A stretch of DNA of 19,920 nt from Betaproteobacteria bacterium. GTDB lineage: Bacteria > Pseudomonadota > Gammaproteobacteria > Burkholderiales > Burkholderiaceae_E. Of this stretch, positions 11,619 to 19,920 are shown piece after piece (position 1 is the stretch's first letter; each line of letters starts with the position of its first letter). The notes beneath the pieces were generated by a model. The model saw nothing but the letters and a program-made list of their open reading frames with translations, was not told where the DNA came from and did not search any database. The position numbers were made by a program, and so were the translations under genes. The stretch is from contig RFPW01000019.1 in NCBI GenBank assembly GCA_009925965.1, forward strand, positions 1 to 19,920, in the 5' to 3' direction.

Positions 11619-14600
11619 GCTGCTTCTGCCATTCGTTCTGCGGCGTCCAGATCAACCGCGACTATGCGGGATACGCCCCGCTCCTGCATGGTCACGCCGA
11701 TTAATTGCTCAGCGAATTCCATGGCAATTCGATTATGAGTAATAAACAAGAACTGAGTTTGATCAGCCATGGTGCGAACCATACGACAGTAGCGCTCCGT
11801 ATTGGCGTCGTCCAGCGCTGCATCGACTTCATCCAGGAGGCAAAATGGCGCTGGGTTGAGCTGAAACAGCGCGAATACCAGAGCCGTAGCTGTCATTGCC
11901 TTTTCGCCGCCCGAAAGAAGCTGTATGGACGTGTTGCGCTTACCCGGGGGTTGCGCGGTCACGTGGAGGCCGGCGTCTAAAATTTCTTCGCCGGATAATG
12001 TCAGTCGGGCCTCACCGCCGCCAAACAACAAGGGGAAAAGCCGGCCGAAATGCTCATTGACGCGATCGAAGGTTTCACGCAGAAGTTCGCGGGTTTCCCG
12101 ATCAATACTGCGAATAGCCCCTTCGAGGGTCTGCATCGCCTGATTGAGATCCGTCGACTGGGACTCCAGAAACGACGTACGCTCGCGAGCCTCGTTCAGT
12201 TCATCCAGTGCCGCGAGATTAACTGACCCCAAGGCAGCAATGGCGCGGGCGAGACGGGTGGCTTCATGTTGCAGATGCGAAGTTGTCGGCTGTGGAATAA
12301 AGCGTGCTCGCAAGGCCACTTCGTCAACGACCGTCCCAGTCTCGGCCTCGGCCTCAGTGATTTGCGACAAGACCTGCTCCAGCATCAGGCGGGCCGCTTG
12401 CTCCTCAAGCTGGTGCTGTTGAATTCGAGCCCGGATCGGATCAAGACTCCGCTCCTGCACGAGGCGCTCTCCATCGACCTGACGCAGAATCAGACTAAGG
12501 GCGTCGAGATCCGACCTGGCACTACCTAGCGCGGATTCGGCCAAGTCCCGGCGAGCCCGAGCGGATTCGAGAGACCCTTGTGCTTCATTCGCGCTCAGGC
12601 CTGCGAGCTTCTGATGTTGAATCTCCACATCCTCGAGAGCTCTTTGAAGCTCCGCCGCAGCACTGGCGCGTTGTTCCTCAGCGCGCGCCGCACGGGCGCG
12701 GGCTTCCCGAAGCTCAAACGCGGTTTCCTGATCTTGATGCTCAAGTCCTTTCAGAGCGGTTTTCACTTGGCTTAAGTGAGCCTGTCCGTCAGCAGAGGCT
12801 AGGCGAACGCGTTCCAGATCTAAGGTCTGTTGCTCACGGAGCTTCTGTGTCTGAGTAACTTCAAGTTCGGCGGTTTCTGCCAGCCGGTTTTGCTCATCGG
12901 ACTCCGATTGCGCCTCGAGCCACTCAGCTTCCATCCGACGCCTTGCCTCGAGCGCCCGGGTTCGGGTTTGCAAAAGGCTATCCGCCGATTGTCGGCATTG
13001 GGAGGCCAAACGAACCGCTGCTCTCGACGCTTCGCGGGCTGAGACCAAGGCCTGCTGACCCGACTGATGGGCTTGATGCGCCTGTTCGACCCGAGCAGCC
13101 TCTTTGTCCACACGCAATTTCGACTCAATCCACTCGCCGTTAAGAACTGACAACTCGTTCTGTCGAGCCAAGAGGCCATCCTGCTCACTGTCCGGATGAT
13201 GAAATTGCACGCCGAACCGACCAATCCGATGGCCCGCCAGAGTCACAAATTCATGACCAGGTGCCAGTTGGTCACGCTGATCGAGGGCCAACTCGACCGA
13301 TTCCACAACCCAGCATCCGTGCAGCCAGTGAGTTAGAAGCGCCAGAATCTGCGGTTGATCACTGCGAATGCAAGCATTCAGGAGTCGGGCCCCGACATGC
13401 GGCGGGCGTGAGTCAAGCGCAGGTTGACTGTTAGTGGGAATCGCTTCAATCGCCTCAAGACTGATTGCCAAGCGCCCCGGTGGAGGGTCATCAATCAATC
13501 TGCTCGCATTGAGGCCTTGCCCTCCCCGCAGGGTACCGACCCGTTCCCGCAGTACGGCTTCGACTGCCACTTCCATGCCCGCATCAATCGACATCCCCTG
13601 CCAGATCGGCTGGGCACTCTCAAGCCCATGCTTGGCCAGCCAGGGGCGAATCCGGCCCTGCCCACCGAATCGGGCCTGCAACTGCGCCAATGCAGATCGA
13701 CGGGCCTCGAGTTGTGCCGCATGAGATTTCGCACTCCGTAACTCGTCGTTGGTCAGATCCCGAGCCTTTTCAAGCAATACACACGTTGCTTCGGATGCCG
13801 TAAGTTCTGTATTCGCTGCTGCCTCGCCGCGCTCGGCGTCATCGGCCGCGACTTGTGCCAGCTGAACCTCGGCTTCCGTCGGTTCGTGCTGCGCAGCCTG
13901 GGCTTGACGTTGACGCTCCATCCGATGCTGGGTGGCTGCGATACGCTCTCTCGCTGAGCGCGCACGGGCTTGAGCCACTTCGAGCAATCGCTGCGAGTTG
14001 GCCATTGCCAAGCGGGCGGTCTCGAGCGCCTGTTGCAACGACCAGGCCGCGCGCTCCGCGCCCTCGAGCGTTGTCCGTACGGCTGCGAGTTCTTGGCTCA
14101 GGGCCGCGCCCCGTGCCTCGGCTTGTTCGATCCTGGCCTCACTCTCTGCCCGGTCCTGTTCAGCACGTTCGATGGCGCCCGATGCGAGATCCCGTCTTGC
14201 CTGGCCGGCCTTGAGGCGCTCAGCCGCCTCTCCGCGAGCCGTCTCAACCCGGCGAATTTCGGCTTCAACGGCAGCCAACTCAGAACCAATTTGGTAATAC
14301 TCGCCTTGCCGCGCGTGAACCCGTTCACCCAATTCGAAATGCGCCTCGCGCTGTCGGGTGAGTTCGACTTCAAGCTGCTTCAAGGAGTCTGTGGCCGCGT
14401 CGAACTCAATCTGCGCGGTCGCTAAGGATTCAGCCGCAGTGGTGCGCTGCTGGCTAGCCTCGTCGCGTAACAAAAGTCGCAGTAACTGCTGCTTTTCCAG
14501 CCGTTCGGCTTCAAGCTGGCGCAGACGCTGGGCGACGATCGCCTGTTTCTCGAGCTTGGCGATCCGTTCATGCAATTCGGCGAGCAGATCAGTCACGCGG

Positions 14601-15175
14601 CTTAGATTGTCCCGCGTGTCGGCCAAGCGCTCTTCGGTCTGGCGGCGCCGTTCGCGGTAGCGGGAAATACCAGCCGCTTCCTCCAGAAAGCCACGCAGAT
14701 CTTCGGGTCGTGCCTCCAGGATGCGAGCGATCATGCCCTGGCCAATAATGGCGTACGCGCGAGGGCCCAGACCGGTTCCCATAAACAGATCGTGCACATC
14801 GCGACGGCGAACGCCCTGATGATTGATCTGATACACGCTTTGACCATCCCGGCTGAGAATTCGGCGTACGGAGAGCTCGGAATAAGCGGCCCAAGGCCCA
14901 CCAAGGCGCCCACCGGCGTTTTCAAACAGAAGCTCAACGCTGGCTCGGGCAGCAGCGCGACGGCCGTCCGAACCCGAAAAGATCACGTCTTGCATCGAAT
15001 CTCCGCGCAACTCACCGGCTCGAGTTTCGCCAAGAACCCAACGAACCGCATCCATGATGTTGGACTTACCGCAGCCGTTCGGGCCGACAATCCCGATCAG
15101 TCGGCCTGGGAGCTCAATGGTGGTTGGATCCACAAATGACTTGAATCCAGCAAGCTTGATTTGTTTGAGTCGCAC
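11615..15175 (-). CDS. smc: Chromosome segregation ATPase SMC
   Basis: Condensin-like SMC that organises and separates chromosomes; it normally works with ScpA and ScpB, neither of which is in this window. From the start chosen here it is 1186 residues. Walker A is GPNGCGKSN at 31-39, followed by MDAVRWVLGE. The middle is heptad-rich coiled coil, dense in Glu, Gln, Ala and Arg, broken at about 500-690 by the hinge. The C-terminal half-ATPase has the signature LLSGGEK at 1086-1092 and Walker B CLLDEVDAALDD. GTG at 15175 gives VRLKQIKLAGFKSF, matching the usual start of SMC proteins. An in-frame ATG at 15217 would add 14 residues, and neither start has a clear Shine-Dalgarno. It overlaps zipA by 4 bases and is divergent from queF. 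Confidence 0.95.
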   Translation of the reverse strand: MRLKQIKLAGFKSFVDPTTIELPGRLIGIVGPNGCGKSNIMDAVRWVLGETRAGELRGDSMQDVIFSGSDGRRAAARASVELLFENAGGRLGGPWAAYSELSVRRILSRDGQSVYQINHQGVRRRDVHDLFMGTGLGPRAYAIIGQGMIARILEARPEDLRGFLEEAAGISRYRERRRQTEERLADTRDNLSRVTDLLAELHERIAKLEKQAIVAQRLRQLEAERLEKQQLLRLLLRDEASQQRTTAAESLATAQIEFDAATDSLKQLEVELTRQREAHFELGERVHARQGEYYQIGSELAAVEAEIRRVETARGEAAERLKAGQARRDLASGAIERAEQDRAESEARIEQAEARGAALSQELAAVRTTLEGAERAAWSLQQALETARLAMANSQRLLEVAQARARSARERIAATQHRMERQRQAQAAQHEPTEAEVQLAQVAADDAERGEAAANTELTASEATCVLLEKARDLTNDELRSAKSHAAQLEARRSALAQLQARFGGQGRIRPWLAKHGLESAQPIWQGMSIDAGMEVAVEAVLRERVGTLRGGQGLNASRLIDDPPPGRLAISLEAIEAIPTNSQPALDSRPPHVGARLLNACIRSDQPQILALLTHWLHGCWVVESVELALDQRDQLAPGHEFVTLAGHRIGRFGVQFHHPDSEQDGLLARQNELSVLNGEWIESKLRVDKEAARVEQAHQAHQSGQQALVSAREASRAAVRLASQCRQSADSLLQTRTRALEARRRMEAEWLEAQSESDEQNRLAETAELEVTQTQKLREQQTLDLERVRLASADGQAHLSQVKTALKGLEHQDQETAFELREARARAARAEEQRASAAAELQRALEDVEIQHQKLAGLSANEAQGSLESARARRDLAESALGSARSDLDALSLILRQVDGERLVQERSLDPIRARIQQHQLEEQAARLMLEQVLSQITEAEAETGTVVDEVALRARFIPQPTTSHLQHEATRLARAIAALGSVNLAALDELNEARERTSFLESQSTDLNQAMQTLEGAIRSIDRETRELLRETFDRVNEHFGRLFPLLFGGGEARLTLSGEEILDAGLHVTAQPPGKRNTSIQLLSGGEKAMTATALVFALFQLNPAPFCLLDEVDAALDDANTERYCRMVRTMADQTQFLFITHNRIAMEFAEQLIGVTMQERGVSRIVAVDLDAAERMAEAA

Positions 15176-15247
15176 AACGATCTGGGAAGCGGGGTGCTCC
15201 GTAGGGTCAATAGCCATCCACGTGCGGGTTGCCGCGCTGGCTGCGCC

Positions 15248-15254
15248 TATAATA
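15248..15254. promoter_or_regulatory. Overlapping divergent -10 elements between smc and queF
   Basis: The plus strand has a perfect TATAAT at 15248-15253, about 40 bases before queF. The minus strand has TATTAT at 15254-15249, about 30 bases before the alternative smc ATG. The plus-strand context GCCTATAAT is identical to that in the other divergent region. No good -35 is seen on either strand, so the assignment rests on position, orientation and the -10 match. Confidence 0.4.
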
Positions 15255-15278
15255 ATCGGCTTCGCGCTATCCGCCGCT

Positions 15279-15282
15279 GGAG
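15279..15282 (+). promoter_or_regulatory. queF ribosome binding site
   Basis: GGAG lies 9 bases before the ATG at 15292. It supports that start and makes queF the well-initiated first gene of the rightward run. Confidence 0.6.
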
Positions 15283-15291
15283 CCCAATCGC

Positions 15292-15711
15292 ATGTCATCG
15301 AAACCGAGCAAGACGCTCGAAACCTTCCCCAATCCGTCACCGCAGCGCGATTACCTGATTCATTTTCAGGTGCCTGAATTTACATGCCTCTGTCCGCTCA
15401 CGGGGCAGCCAGATTTTGCAACCATGACAATTGACTGCGTTGCCGATCAGCGGTGCGTTGAACTCAAGAGCCTGAAGCTCTATTTTTGGTCCTTTCGCGA
15501 CGAGGGCGCTTTTCACGAGGCTGTCACGAACCGGATTCTTGACGATCTCGTCGCCGCCATTGCACCGCGATATCTCAAGCTCACGGCTCGCTGGTATGTT
15601 CGCGGAGGCATTTTCACCAATATCGTGGTCGAACATCGGGCCCCGGGCTGGGTGCCAGCCCCGCGCGTCGAACTCGACTCATTCCAACCTGAATCTGCCA
15701 TCCGGGGATGA
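15292..15711 (+). CDS. queF: NADPH-dependent 7-cyano-7-deazaguanine reductase, short type
   Basis: Reduces the nitrile of preQ0 to the aminomethyl group of preQ1 with NADPH, in queuosine synthesis for tRNA. The 139-residue protein is the short, single-domain form, as in Bacillus, rather than the long two-domain E. coli form. The nucleophilic cysteine is Cys34 in [13 protein letters not shown] with the general acid Asp41. The QueF signature [17 protein letters not shown] (Glu57) and FHEAVTN (His75-Glu76) follow, then [10 protein letters not shown]. The family's catalytic and substrate-binding residues I can recognise are all present, so it should be active. It ends in an ATGA overlap with dapC, although the two act in unrelated pathways. 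No other queuosine gene is in the window. Confidence 0.95.
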   Translation: MSSKPSKTLETFPNPSPQRDYLIHFQVPEFTCLCPLTGQPDFATMTIDCVADQRCVELKSLKLYFWSFRDEGAFHEAVTNRILDDLVAAIAPRYLKLTARWYVRGGIFTNIVVEHRAPGWVPAPRVELDSFQPESAIRG

Positions 15712-16943
15712 ACACCCGTCTGGGGGCGCTTCAGCCCTACCCCTTCGAGCGCCTTCGAGTCTTAACCGGGGGTATCGTGCCTGCCCCCGGTCGCACGCCC
15801 ATCGATCTTTCGATCGGCGAACCGAAACATGCGACACCGGTCTGTATTCGCGATGCTCTTGTGCGCGGCTTGGATGGACTGTCGACCTACCCCGCAACCC
15901 TTGGTTCGGCGGCACTGCGGGAGGCGATTGCCGACTGGATCTGTCGGCGTTACAACCTCAGCCGGCTTGATCCTCACCGTGAGGTGCTCCCCGTTAATGG
16001 ATCCCGGGAGGCGCTCTTCGCATTTGCCCAGACGGTGATCGATTCCGGTAACTCATCGTTGCCGCCCCTCGTTGTCATGCCCGACCCCTTCTATCAGATC
16101 TACGAAGGGGCTGCCCTGTTGGCGGGCGCGTCACCCTATTTCGTGTCGCAGACCCCCGAACACGGTTTCGCCTGCGACTGGTCGGCCATCGAACCCGAGA
16201 TTTGGGAGCGGACCCAGCTGCTGTTTGTGTGCACACCCGGCAATCCGACCGGGCGGGTCATGACCCTGGAAGAGTGGCGCCTCTTGTTCGCCCTCGCTGA
16301 CAAACACGACTTCATCATTGCGGCCGACGAATGCTATTCCGAGATCTGGTTTGAACAGCCCCCATTAGGCGCGCTCGAAGCCGCACAGGCACTCGGACGT
16401 GTTGATTGGCGTCGTCTGGTGGTGTTCTCGAGCTTATCGAAGCGCTCGAGTGTCCCCGGTATGCGGTCTGGCTTCGTCGCCGGCGACGCGGAGGTCATCG
16501 CTCCGTTCTTGCGTTACCGGACCTACCACGGCAGCGCAATGGGTTTGCCAATTCAGGCCGCTAGCGTTGCCGCATGGCGGGATGAAACGCATGTCATCGA
16601 GAATCGAGCCCTGTATTCGGCCAAGTTTGATGCGGTTCTACCAGTGCTTCAGAATTGCTTAGAGGTCACGAAACCCGATGCGGGTTTTTATCTCTGGGCT
16701 GGCGTCCCGGGTGGCGATGATCTGAGCTTCACCCTGGAGTTGTTACGTCAAGCCAACGTTCGAGTGCTTCCTGGCAGCCTGATTTCGCGAGAGTCTGGCC
16801 TGGGCCTCGGTCGACTTGGCTCGACTCAAGGTCCGGCCTCGTCTCCAGGTTCCGGTCGCATTCGGATTGCACTCGTTGAACCGCTCGATCGATGTCTCGA
16901 AGCGGCTCATAGAATGGCCGAGCTAATCGGTTCAACTGCTTGA
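15708..16943 (+). CDS. dapC: Succinyldiaminopimelate transaminase
   Basis: PLP enzyme converting N-succinyl-2-amino-6-ketopimelate to N-succinyl-L,L-diaminopimelate with glutamate, in lysine and peptidoglycan precursor synthesis. It is a fold-type I aminotransferase of 411 residues. The N-terminus [12 protein letters not shown] and DLSIGEPKH fit the proteobacterial DapC family. Cofactor residues are Asn179 (CTPGNPTGR), Asp207 and Tyr210 (AADECYSE), Lys245 forming the Schiff base ([16 protein letters not shown]), and Arg253. The carboxylate-binding Arg is in SGRIRIALV near 384-386. A Gly/Ser-rich stretch at about 363-382 just before it looks longer than in relatives. The ATG overlaps the queF stop and has no separate Shine-Dalgarno. 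The neighbours dapD and dapE encode the flanking steps, which strengthens the call over a generic aminotransferase. Confidence 0.95.
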   Translation: MNTRLGALQPYPFERLRVLTGGIVPAPGRTPIDLSIGEPKHATPVCIRDALVRGLDGLSTYPATLGSAALREAIADWICRRYNLSRLDPHREVLPVNGSREALFAFAQTVIDSGNSSLPPLVVMPDPFYQIYEGAALLAGASPYFVSQTPEHGFACDWSAIEPEIWERTQLLFVCTPGNPTGRVMTLEEWRLLFALADKHDFIIAADECYSEIWFEQPPLGALEAAQALGRVDWRRLVVFSSLSKRSSVPGMRSGFVAGDAEVIAPFLRYRTYHGSAMGLPIQAASVAAWRDETHVIENRALYSAKFDAVLPVLQNCLEVTKPDAGFYLWAGVPGGDDLSFTLELLRQANVRVLPGSLISRESGLGLGRLGSTQGPASSPGSGRIRIALVEPLDRCLEAAHRMAELIGSTA

Positions 16944-16996
16944 TCCTGAACAATTTACTGATCTACCCACCACTGCCACCCACTACAGCCATCACC

Positions 16997-17812
16997 ATGA
17001 ACGCACTTCAATCGGCCATTGAATCCGCCTGGGACCGTCGCACTGAACTTTCACCGAGCAGTGCGTCCATCGAAATCCGGGAAGCCGTCGATCACGTCCT
17101 GGCCGAGCTCGATACCGGTCACCTTCGGGTCGCGGAGAAAATCGATGACCAGTGGGTCACTCACCAGTGGCTCAAGAAAGCGGTCCTTCTTTCCTTCAGG
17201 TTGCACGATAACGTTCCCATGCACGCCGGTGATTTGGGGTTTTTCGACAAAGTCCCGAGCAAATTTGCAGGGTGGACCGCTGAACAGTTCCGCGCCGGTG
17301 GGTTCCGGGTCGTCCCACCTGCGGTGGCTCGGCGCGGCTCGCACATCGCAAAAAATGTCGTCTTGATGCCCTCTTACGTCAACATCGGTGCCTACGTCGA
17401 TGAAGGGACGATGGTCGACACCTGGGCGACCGTCGGCTCATGCGCCCAGATCGGGAAAAACGTCCACCTATCCGGGGGCGTTGGAATTGGCGGCGTACTC
17501 GAGCCCTTGCAGGCGAATCCGACCATTATTGAAGACAATTGCTTTATCGGCGCCCGCTCCGAGGTCGTTGAAGGCGTGATCGTTGAGCGCAATGCAGTCC
17601 TGTCGATGGGGGTCTTTATTGGCGCCAGCACCCGAATCGTCGACCGCGCAACCGGTGAAATTTTTCAGGGTCGGGTACCCTCGGGCGCTGTTGTGGTGCC
17701 TGGCTCCATGCCATCCAGCGGCGGCGTCAGTTTGTATTGTGCTGTGATCGTCAAGCGGGTCGATGAACAAACCCGCGCCAAAACCGCGATCAACGAACTG
17801 TTGCGCGACTGA
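16997..17812 (+). CDS. dapD: Tetrahydrodipicolinate N-succinyltransferase
   Basis: Transfers succinyl from succinyl-CoA to tetrahydrodipicolinate, the entry to the succinylase branch. The 271 residues (E. coli 274) show the N-terminal helical domain ([21 protein letters not shown]) and then the left-handed beta helix with [58 protein letters not shown] and [17 protein letters not shown], all close to the E. coli enzyme. The C-terminus [23 protein letters not shown] also fits. ATG at 16997 gives [18 protein letters not shown], the family start. The frame is open back to a TTG at 16940 that overlaps the dapC stop (TTGA) and would add 19 residues; these look unconserved. No Shine-Dalgarno precedes the ATG, and the 53-base gap is rich in C and A. 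Confidence 0.97.
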   Translation: MNALQSAIESAWDRRTELSPSSASIEIREAVDHVLAELDTGHLRVAEKIDDQWVTHQWLKKAVLLSFRLHDNVPMHAGDLGFFDKVPSKFAGWTAEQFRAGGFRVVPPAVARRGSHIAKNVVLMPSYVNIGAYVDEGTMVDTWATVGSCAQIGKNVHLSGGVGIGGVLEPLQANPTIIEDNCFIGARSEVVEGVIVERNAVLSMGVFIGASTRIVDRATGEIFQGRVPSGAVVVPGSMPSSGGVSLYCAVIVKRVDEQTRAKTAINELLRD

Positions 17813-17829
17813 TTCCAAGCAAACGCACC

Positions 17830-18987
17830 ATGCACGCCCATCAAGACCCTGCTCTGGCGGTCAGAAAACTGACCGAGGCACTGATCTCAAAACGCTCGGT
17901 AACCCCCGATGATGCCGGTTGTCAGGACCTTATAGGGCGGCGCCTTAACGCCCTGGGCTTCCAATGTGAAACCCTCGCCGCCAACGGCACCACCAACCTT
18001 TGGGCGGAGCGTGATGGTGGGCGTCCGGGGCCATTATTTGTGTTCGCCGGACACACGGACGTTGTGCCGCCAGGGCCACTTGAGGCATGGGGTTCAGACC
18101 CCTTCGTCCCAACCGAACGGAATGGGCGCCTCTACGGTCGGGGTGCGGCCGACATGAAAACCTCACTGGCTGCGTTCGTGGTCGCGACCGAAGACTTCGT
18201 AGCCAGGCGTCCGGAACACCATGGGCGTTTGGCGTTCTTGTTGACGTCTGATGAAGAGGGACCAGCCACGGACGGTACCGTGCAGATCGTGAACCGCTTC
18301 GAACAGGAAAGTCGCCGGATCGATTTTTGCGTCGTGGGCGAACCAACCTCATCCGAACGCTTGGGTGACATGATCAAAAATGGCCGCCGGGGTTCGCTCT
18401 CCGGTCGCTTGTCCGTAAAAGGTATTCAGGGGCACATTGCCTATCCCCACCAAGCCGACAATCCAATCCACCGCTTTGCGCCAGCCTTGACTGAGTTGGC
18501 TGCACACCACTGGGACGCCGGTAACGCCTTCTTTCCGCCCACTTCCTGGCAAGTTTCCAATTTGAACTCCGGAACAGGCGCGACCAACGTCATCCCTGGT
18601 GAATTGCAGGCCCTCTTCAATTTCCGCTTCTCCACCGAGAGTACCGTTGAAGCCCTTAAACGCAGGGTTCATGAAGTGCTTGACCGTCATCAGCTTAGCT
18701 ACACCATCGAGTGGTCGCTATCCGGTCATCCGTTTCTGACCGAGCCCGGAACCCTTTCGGCTGCCCTTTCGGACGCGATTCAGGCGGAGTGTGGCCTCCG
18801 GCCGATTCTCTCGACCACGGGCGGGACTTCCGACGGTCGATTCATTGCCAGAATCTGTTCTCAGGTGATTGAATTTGGCCCACCGAATGCCAGCATTCAC
18901 AAGATTGACGAGAATATTCAGCTCGATGAAATGGCCCCACTGGCGGGGATCTATCGCCGGGTTCTCGAAACCCTCCTGCCCGCCTGA
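17830..18987 (+). CDS. dapE: Succinyldiaminopimelate desuccinylase
   Basis: Di-zinc hydrolase that releases succinate from N-succinyl-L,L-diaminopimelate to give L,L-diaminopimelate. The 385 residues fit the family (about 375-380). All ligands and the catalytic base are visible: His75 with Asp77 ([10 protein letters not shown]), Asp108 (GRGAADMK), Glu142 (base) and Glu143 ([11 protein letters not shown]), Glu171 (VVGEPTS) and His357 (NASIHKIDE). The dimerisation domain contains [18 protein letters not shown] and the active-site loop [16 protein letters not shown]. It starts 17 bases after dapD without a strong Shine-Dalgarno, so it is probably coupled. The stop codon lies in an 8-base tandem repeat (separate entry). 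DapE, DapD and DapC together give three consecutive enzymes of the pathway. Confidence 0.97.
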   Translation: MHAHQDPALAVRKLTEALISKRSVTPDDAGCQDLIGRRLNALGFQCETLAANGTTNLWAERDGGRPGPLFVFAGHTDVVPPGPLEAWGSDPFVPTERNGRLYGRGAADMKTSLAAFVVATEDFVARRPEHHGRLAFLLTSDEEGPATDGTVQIVNRFEQESRRIDFCVVGEPTSSERLGDMIKNGRRGSLSGRLSVKGIQGHIAYPHQADNPIHRFAPALTELAAHHWDAGNAFFPPTSWQVSNLNSGTGATNVIPGELQALFNFRFSTESTVEALKRRVHEVLDRHQLSYTIEWSLSGHPFLTEPGTLSAALSDAIQAECGLRPILSTTGGTSDGRFIARICSQVIEFGPPNASIHKIDENIQLDEMAPLAGIYRRVLETLLPA

Positions 18988-19014
18988 CCGCCTGACCGCT
19001 TGCCCACCTGGCCG
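18975..19014 (+). repeat. Five tandem 8-base units across the dapE stop
   Basis: Contiguous units read CCTGCCCG, CCTGACCG, CCTGACCG, CTTGCCCA and CCTGGCCG. The dapE stop TGA is in the second unit. Units two and three are identical, and the others differ from them by one to three bases. The array fills much of the 61-base gap before prmB. No terminator hairpin is visible there. Confidence 0.75.
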
Positions 19015-19048
19015 TCGGACTGACGCAAAACCACTCGCTGATAACCAT

Positions 19049-19920
19049 TTGGACACCATCGATCAAGCCATTTCCGCCGTCCATGCCCGTCTCGAGCGTT
19101 CTGAGCTTTCGTTCGGTCACGGTTGTGATGATTCTTACGATGAAGCGGTCTGGCTCGTTGCAGTGGCCATCGGCATCCCAGTCGATCGGATTGATGCTGA
19201 ATCCGACGCCAAACTCGACGCCTCCGAACAGGCGCAGATTGAAGAGCTTTTGCAGGCAAGAATTGACCAGCGCGCGCCGCTGGCGTACCTGGCTGGGGAG
19301 GCCTGGCTCGCGGGGCGTCGTTTCCTGTGTGACCGACGTGCGCTGGTTCCCAGGTCACCCATTGGTTTGATTCTGCAGCAGGGGCTCGACCCCTGGTTGC
19401 GTCATCCCGACCGCGTCACACGCGTGCTCGATTTATGCACTGGGGGCGGTAGCCTTGCCGTCATCGCTGCGCAAACGTTCAACGAAGCGGAGGTGGTCGC
19501 CACCGATTTGTCGGGTCAGGCCCTTGCACTGGCAGCTGACAACCTGGCCCTGTTCGGGCTCGAAGATCGAATTGAACTCCGCCAAGGGCACCTCTGGGCA
19601 CCGCTCCAAGGGTTGCAATTCGATCTGATTCTTTGTAACCCGCCTTATGTCGATGCACAGTCGATGGCCACCTTACCAACCGAATGGCGCCATGAACCCA
19701 CACTCGGACTGGACGGCGGGCTGAGCTTACGTGCCGTGGCCCAGTCGGCTGAGATCGGCGCGGCTGAGATCGGCGCGGCCGAAATCGATGCGGCAAAAAT
19801 CGCGGCGCCTGATGAGAAAGATGATGGCCTTGACCTTGTGCGGCAGGTGATCGCGCAGGCCAGCGCACATCTGACCGCTGACGGTTTGCTGATTCTTGAG
19901 ATCGGTCATCAAATCGACGC
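19049..19920 (+). CDS. prmB: Ribosomal protein L3 glutamine N5-methyltransferase, C-terminus missing
   Basis: SAM-dependent enzyme that methylates a glutamine of ribosomal protein L3. The frame runs off the right edge after 290 codons; E. coli PrmB has 310. N-terminal LSFGHGCDDSYDEAVWLV separates PrmB from the release-factor enzyme PrmC. PLAYLAGEAWLAGRRFLCD and RALVPRSPIG follow. The SAM motif is VLDLCTGGG at about 126-134, and the glutamine-binding motif is NPPYVDA at 197-203. TTG at 19049 is chosen because no in-frame ATG or GTG lies upstream and it gives LDTIDQAISAVHARLERSEL, aligning with E. coli. No Shine-Dalgarno is evident. An insert with a 5-residue repeat (about 234-253) follows the TEWRHEPTLGLDGG block and is not typical of the family. 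The gene is 61 bases after dapE. Confidence 0.93.
   Translation, partial: MDTIDQAISAVHARLERSELSFGHGCDDSYDEAVWLVAVAIGIPVDRIDAESDAKLDASEQAQIEELLQARIDQRAPLAYLAGEAWLAGRRFLCDRRALVPRSPIGLILQQGLDPWLRHPDRVTRVLDLCTGGGSLAVIAAQTFNEAEVVATDLSGQALALAADNLALFGLEDRIELRQGHLWAPLQGLQFDLILCNPPYVDAQSMATLPTEWRHEPTLGLDGGLSLRAVAQSAEIGAAEIGAAEIDAAKIAAPDEKDDGLDLVRQVIAQASAHLTADGLLILEIGHQID
19748..19807 (+). repeat. Four in-frame 15-base repeats inside prmB
   Basis: Four consecutive 15-base units encode AEIGA, AEIGA, AEIDA and AKIAA. The first two units are identical at the DNA level (GCTGAGATCGGCGCG), while the third and fourth are diverged. The repeat keeps the reading frame and adds most of an insert of about 30 residues relative to E. 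coli PrmB. The pattern suggests slippage-type expansion followed by divergence. Confidence 0.85.

Overview
This window is a block of core chromosomal genes from a gammaproteobacterium that is not an enteric. Three things point there: zipA, the rpsB-tsf-pyrH-frr-uppS order with divergent map-glnD, and a canonical SMC condensin in an smc-zipA-ligA cluster as in pseudomonads and relatives (enterics use MukBEF instead). Base composition is moderately GC-rich and looks even throughout. I see no tRNA, rRNA, insertion sequence, phage gene, CRISPR array or other accessory island. I cannot name the genus from sequence alone.

Layout. (1) Bases 1-3763, minus strand: rpsB, tsf, pyrH, frr and uppS read leftward as one translation, nucleotide and envelope operon. 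uppS runs off the left edge. (2) Bases 3764-4016: a divergent promoter region with the rpsB leader, which holds two tandem hairpins with the same loop. (3) Bases 4017-7426, plus strand: map and glnD, overlapping by 4 bases. (4) Bases 7400-15175, minus strand: smc, zipA, ligA and galU read leftward with overlaps or a 15-base gap, and galU overlaps the end of glnD by 27 bases tail to tail. (5) Bases 15176-15291: a second divergent intergenic region. (6) Bases 15292-19920, plus strand: queF, dapC, dapD, dapE and prmB, the last cut by the right edge.

The genes cover protein synthesis (S2, EF-Ts, ribosome recycling, methionine aminopeptidase, L3 methylation), UMP phosphorylation, undecaprenyl diphosphate synthesis, nitrogen signalling (GlnD), UDP-glucose synthesis, chromosome condensation, division and DNA joining, queuosine synthesis, and three consecutive steps of the succinylase branch of diaminopimelate/lysine synthesis.

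Coding density is very high. Apart from the two divergent regions, every gap is 61 bases or less, so no stretch over 300 bases lacks a gene. Most starts have weak Shine-Dalgarno sequences, and several probably depend on translational coupling. I found no evidence for a new multi-gene system. The items worth checking are small: the rpsB leader hairpins, the shared divergent -10 elements, an in-frame repeat insert in PrmB, an octamer repeat over the dapE stop, an insert in LigA, and unusual gene junctions.
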